Of a stretch of DNA of 64,000 nucleotides, positions 59,175 through 64,000 are shown piece after piece. The translations under genes were made by a program, and so were the position numbers. A model generated the notes under the pieces. It ran no database searches. It had not been told where the DNA came from and saw only the letters and a program-made list of their open reading frames with translations. Source of the DNA: Daedaleopsis sinensis (Eukaryota > Basidiomycota > Agaricomycetes > Polyporales > Polyporaceae); NCBI GenBank assembly GCA_033807695.1, contig CM066302.1:372001-436000 (forward strand), read 5' to 3'. Numbering within the stretch: the stretch's first letter is position 1; every line of letters starts with the position of its first letter.

Positions 59175-62100
59175 CCATTCCCATGCCTAGAGGACGCGTG
59201 CGGACCTCGAGCCCGCGATTTGGTTTCGTTGGGTTTGCCGTTGCCGCCGCTTCCCCATGTCTTCCCGCCATCGTGGTCCTCCGACGAGCACACGACGAGC
59301 ACACCCGTGCCAATGGATGGTGGATCTGTGGTGATCGCGCGAAGACCATCCAAGGGCGATACGCGTCGCCGCGTCTCACGCGCCTTACCTCGTTGGCGCC
59401 TCCGCCTTGTCGAAGAAGATCTACCGCCGTGTAGTTTGTTTGTAGAAAGTGAACGCAAGAATATACAGATACATACGTACGTCGCACATGCGACAGTCCG
59501 CCGTATACGTATACAGCCTTGTACATAAAGTATCCCGCGCACTGTAGTATTCATCCGCCCCCCATGCTGTACTTGTATATTTCTCTCGAGCTCGGACTGT
59601 CCGTAATTGTATACTTACGCGAAATACACTTCCTTCGAGGGCCTTTCGCGTTTAACCCTGCGATCGCCCGTCATGGGTCGATTCTGCAAAGTTCAAGCTC
59701 AAGATTCCATGTGTGACCCGTGGTTCGGATATGGGCGTCTACCGACATTGAAACTTGCACTCAAACGTCCATCTCCTCGACGCGGCCCGCCGACATGTCT
59801 GCGAGATGAACGATCTCCGGGCGTAGATGAACGCTTCCGCCTCTACGCGCTATATCTATGGTGTCACGGTATGTGTGCGCGTAGATCTGCTTGACTCCGC
59901 GAGCTGAACGAACACCTTCCAGCTCCTCACGTTCATTTTCTCCGAAGCGAGCCAGCGAATCCGACGCTCAGCGCTCTCGCTCGATAGCCTGGGTCTTCCG
60001 GTGTGAAACGTACTAAGAGGTGAGCTGAAACACTTCTTGGGGTTCCAACTACATCCGTTTCCTCCTTGAGCTCTGTTCAGCTCCGGCGATTTTCCCCGAC
60101 ACAGGCGCCTATTCTCGGTGTTGTAGCCTGGAGGCTGGAGCCTTTTTTTCTTTCGAGGAGTCTACTCTCGTTTAGGCTCTCAACTTGTTCCGTGCCTCGT
60201 GTTTCTAAAGTCTGGGGATGCTTCATTCTCCGATCCCGCGCATCGCATGACCCGCGGCCTCATGCACCCTCGACAGACGCGTGGAATATCGCAGGGCCCG
60301 CTAGTGCACGACAACCCGAGTTCCGTGAATGAAAAATGGTGCATCGGAGTGAGCGTTGGAGAGCGGATGCTGGTTGTCCGCGATGCGGCGGCGGAGGCTG
60401 TGAGTGTTCTACGTAAAAAGAGCCTCACATACGCGTATGGTATGAGTACCTCCCGTCCCGCGCGGCGCAGCTGAGCTGGAGGTCCTTGTATCTCAAGCGC
60501 ATGGAAAATTGTGGCGATGCATCCTCGCATGTTGTCGTAGGAGGAATAGCTCAGAGGTCGTGCTGCGCTTGTGCCGGTTAGATACTCGGGCTCTGACTCG
60601 CCCACTCTCCCTCGTCCTGTGCTCGGCCGCCTGGCCAATTCATGACCTTGTCGTCTAGACGAGTTTCGCTCTGGTCCTGCAGGATACCCAGTCTCGAGAG
60701 CTTGTGCGCCGGACGTGGCTTGGTCTGTCGAGACCTCCTAAGGGCCAACGGCAGCATCGATAGTACGGGATACGAGGAAGCTGCGGGTGAGTCTTGACAT
60801 GCTGGGGGACATAACACTACGTATTAGGGAGAGGCGTTCGCTTGAATCTGCCGCTCCTGTAGTGCCGCTTCTCTGGCCTCAAGGCTCTCGCGACCTGGAC
60901 TCTGCCGCTCTACTTACACTCGGAGTCATCCCTGTAGCCATCTCCGTATGGCATCTAGCTGTTCGAATATCGCGAACGGACTCGCTTGCTGTCTCTTGTA
61001 TGATGTATTCGTTCGCTCGGGCTCGACTGAACGCATTTCTGTTTTGATAGGCTCACTGGTCGTTCGCGCAAAACTCGCTTCGGTTAATGGAACTCATAAG
61101 CGTTAATGTAAGCACATCTGAATGCTCGCGGCTATGTTCTCGAATATTCCAGAGACTCTCGGACGTTGCTCACTCGTCTCTCGAGTGAACAACGCGCGAG
61201 AACGCTGTTGCCAAGGGAACGCGGGCGCCTATGGCCAACGTTGTTGTCTGTTGTTCCGGACTAGACGATCCTTCGTCCGCGGCTTGCGCGTCCTGGCGAC
61301 GATTTTGACCGTGTAATAGACTACTCTGGCTGCAGGGCGAGCGCTGTCATCAGTAGCTGTGGACTGTGCTCATTGGCGTTGTTCAAGCAGCCTCACAATG
61401 CTTCAATTTGAGCGTCCTTCAGATGGGACGATACCCCATTAGTAGCTTGCGCTTGCAACGCAATGTCCGTCCTCTGCTTTACCCTCCAATGTCCCAAGTA
61501 CGCCACCAGCAGCGCACATATTGATCTCCTGTTCTGTCGAAAGAGTCAGATAGAACTAGGCGCACCGCAGCGTCACGTTTGCATGACTTTGTGACAGAGC
61601 AGGGTGAGACGAGAAGGGACAGCTCAGGCATTCTGCCGTGCAGCTCTTAGTAGCCCGTGTACGAGCGCATGAGTAATAGATTGCGATCTGCTCTCTCTGT
61701 GTGGTCGCCTCGCGGCCTGGCCTCCTGGACGGTGGACATTAGAGACTCCGCCATTGTAAGGTCTTGCCGAGATTTACCACGAGTAGATCAGATCCACTCT
61801 ATTGCAGTGAGAGTGGGAGAGCTGTGCTCTGTCACCGGGAAAGCCCGAAAGTCGAAGACTGAAGGGACATCGCGCCTCGTCATTGTTAAGCGCCATAACT
61901 CATTGTTCTCGCTCTTTCTCCTTGCAGGTCGTCAGGACAGCAGTAGCGAGTGGGAGAAAGCGTTCAGGAGGTCTCGAAGGACATATATCGCGTCAGAGGA
62001 TGGAGGAACATCCGCTCGAGCGGTCGCGCCACTCGTCTTGACTCCCCATCCTTCCCAGGGCCCAGTCCTCCACCGCCATGCTAGTCCCTCGTCCCTGGAT

Positions 62101-62600
62101 CCGTACCTGTGCGTCATTTAGACATCCCAAAATCAGCGCAAGCCTCCTCCGTACCTCCTCCGAAGCACCATGCAGATTCGCCGTGGGCCGCGCGTCGTCG
62201 TGCCTCCCACGATTGGACGGTCGTGCTATGCGCTGCGCCGACTCGCTGGCTCCCTGTCTCTCATTCATCCGAACGCTATGATATGCGGACTGTCCGGACC
62301 ACATATGAGCCTCTGCCTGCGGCATCCGCATCTGGTGAGCGCGCACGACCATCCGCCACACTCTCTCCGTAACTTGCTTATTCTACTCTCTGCACTAAGG
62401 ACGGATCACCGCCTGCCCACCTCGTGGATCAGCTCCTTGGGAGACGCCTTTCACGAAGGATGCCGCTAGAAGATGAGAAGCCACGACTCTTTTGACTTTT
62501 ACCCGGGACGGGCGGACGGGACAGGTACGTTCCTCCCAAGCGTCACGAGCATCTCGTCTGGTCTCCTATAGCCGAGTTCTTGCCCAGGAATTGCGATCTC
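59175..62600. other. Gene-free stretch
   Basis: About 3.4 kb with only short frames on both strands (longest about 150 codons, at 60180-60638 minus and 61657-62121 plus), none with a motif or an exon chain. No repeat array or mobile element seen. Confidence 0.4.
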
Positions 62601-62931
62601 ACTTTTGAGATATGTGCCCGATTGCTCCTCAACCCTCACTGCCCTCCGGTACGTCCGTTATAATCCCGTAGCGGGACGTGTCATGTCCCGCACTCCATTC
62701 TCTCTTCCATGTACGCGGGGACCCCCAATTCTTCCACAAGGCGAACATCCTCATCGACGTGTCCTCCGTCGCGGCCACATCCCCAGAGCCATGCGAACGC
62801 GTGCGTCCTCTCACTTTCCCTACTGCTCATCGTCCTAATATGGTACAGCAGAACTGCTTCTCGTCCCAAACACCATTATCCGCAGCAATCTAGCAGGCAG
62901 CCCAACTGTTCCACCACCCGACGTACACCCC

Positions 62932-63419
62932 ATGAGGAGTCGGCGATCCATGGGTCACGACACCGTTCGAACGAGCAGTGCTCTACACTATACGCGGATG
63001 ATGCTAGACGCTACCAGACGCAGTAAGTCATCCTCAACATCCCAACCTGTCCCACACCTGAACGGCTCTCCTTCAGGCATGTCTCCTCATCACAACGTTC
63101 AGGCGGCCATAACATCCCAACATGCTCGCCACCATCGCCGTGCCCTAGAGTCGACCCAAAGGCACTTGCACATTTATCTGCACCGGCGCCCCCGATGCAA
63201 TACAGTAAACTATCACCTTTCTTCTATACTTCCACGCAACGTAATATAACGTCGTCGACTGTGTCATCATTTGTCTATCCTACGCCATACCAGTCTGGAT
63301 CGACTCCAACCTCTCCGCCCAACGCACAGTCACTACAAGGTCATGGGTCTGCCAACGATCCGGAACAAGTGAACACGCAATATAGATTCAAAAGGAATCC
63401 AGGTTTCACCGGTATGTGA
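62932..63419 (+). CDS. Possible exon(s) of a Ser/Thr/Pro-rich protein, weak evidence
   Basis: The frame 63150-63413 reads smoothly (ending QYRFKRNPGFTG) up to a plausible gtatgtgag donor and includes the Met at 63195. An earlier frame at 62932-63025 may be an upstream exon. There is no recognisable domain and no downstream exon before the next gene. Confidence 0.2.
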
Positions 63420-63808
63420 GCCCGCCAAATGCATCGACTTCAGTTTGAATTTAGCATGGTGTTAGCAGCGAACCGGGTACAATCTACGCGGCGAGATGAC
63501 AATTGCCACAAACCTCGCTAGTCTCTCGGTGTTGACTGCTTCGTAATCGCGAAATTTTGACACACGACTCTCCACTAGTGACAGTGCCCCTTCTAGCCAA
63601 CTCGAACATACTTCTAAGATTATACATAGTAATAGTATCTCGCATAGTTTTGGCCGGCCCGGACGCAACCGGGGCGCGCTTGTCTATCACTTGATCTGAG
63701 CCGCTCCTCCGAGGACGTCGATCAGTAGTACTAGTTCAAGTCCTCGAATTTGCCACATCCTCCCCCGTCCTCCAATTTCCGCTTATCGTTGATTCCCTAT
63801 CGTGCACC
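63420..63808. other. Intergenic region before the last gene
   Basis: About 390 bases that should contain the promoter of the F-box-like gene starting at 63809. Nothing else seen. Confidence 0.4.
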
Positions 63809-64000
63809 ATGCATCAATGTCTCCTTAACGCCAACATCTACCATAACATCTTGCAATTCGTTCGCCTCCAATTTCCATGTGACAAGGATCCGTTCCACGG
63901 TTTCCATCAGTACTGGGACGTCAATCCTGCGCTCGTGTCGTTGGCCGTTACATGCAAAGTGTTCCTCGAGCCAACTTTGAACATGCTTTGGCGTAGTCAA
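63809..64000 (+). CDS. F-box/LRR-like protein, N-terminal part (runs off the right edge)
   Basis: The frame from the Met at 63809 to the window end (64 codons) reads MHQCLLNANIYHNILQFV, then LAVTCKVFLEPTLNMLWRSQ. This matches the first exon of the protein at 50469-52357 position by position (MHxCL, IxxxIL.FV, LAxTCxxFLEPTLxxLWRSQ). It is therefore the start of a second member of that F-box-like family in the opposite orientation, 11 kb away. The LRR part lies outside the window. Confidence 0.75.
   Translation, partial: MHQCLLNANIYHNILQFVRLQFPCDKDPFHGFHQYWDVNPALVSLAVTCKVFLEPTLNMLWRSQ

Noticed and set aside
60180..60638. Minus-strand frame of 152 codons as a gene
   Set aside because: It has no motif and no splice partners, and its composition is like neighbouring non-coding DNA.

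Overview
This is nuclear DNA of a filamentous fungus, most likely a basidiomycete of the class Agaricomycetes. The coding sequence is cut by many short introns of about 45-70 bases with GT(or GC)...AG ends. Several families present are typical of that class: a DUF6535 membrane protein, F-box/LRR-like proteins, a PL14-type lyase and a neutral ceramidase. There are no bacterial-style operons, and I found no tRNA, rRNA, CRISPR or recognisable transposon protein. All gene models were spliced by hand from reading frames, splice sites and intron phase; no transcript or database evidence was available.

Left part (1-12 kb): a partial phosphatidylserine decarboxylase (PSD) paralogue at the left edge, then two full-length paralogous superfamily 1 helicases facing each other tail to tail (1591-4639 + and 4951-8354 -), then a complete nine-exon PSD gene (8898-10872 -).

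Middle part (12-29 kb): a direct duplication of about 4.8 kb (12186-17003 and 22608-27413). Each arm carries a complete 21-exon neutral ceramidase. The right arm runs on into an intact histidine-acid-phosphatase-type gene (26998-28889 -). The left arm ends abruptly inside a 3' fragment of that gene, so the left arm looks like the derived copy. The 5.6 kb between the arms holds one hypothetical gene and a field of degenerate tandem repeats.

Right-centre (29-46 kb): mostly housekeeping genes. These are a short SRP72-like signal-recognition-particle protein, a small single-pass membrane protein, the very large ribosome-assembly protein UTP20 (2576 codons before the stop), a dynamin-family GTPase and a PL14-type polysaccharide lyase.

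Right end (46-64 kb): accessory fungal families (DUF6535 protein, F-box/LRR-like protein, a Cys-rich protein of a conserved agaricomycete family, and a partial F-box gene running off the right edge) separated by long gene-poor stretches.

Most notable points: the ceramidase duplication with its cut phosphatase gene; very small exons, including a 6-base one; four GC-AG introns, two of them in one helicase where the neighbouring paralogue keeps GT; a phosphatase-like protein lacking the catalytic His; and an SRP72 that seems to lack its central TPR region. PSD, ceramidase and the phosphatase-like gene give the left half a membrane-lipid flavour, but nothing in the sequence shows that they act together.
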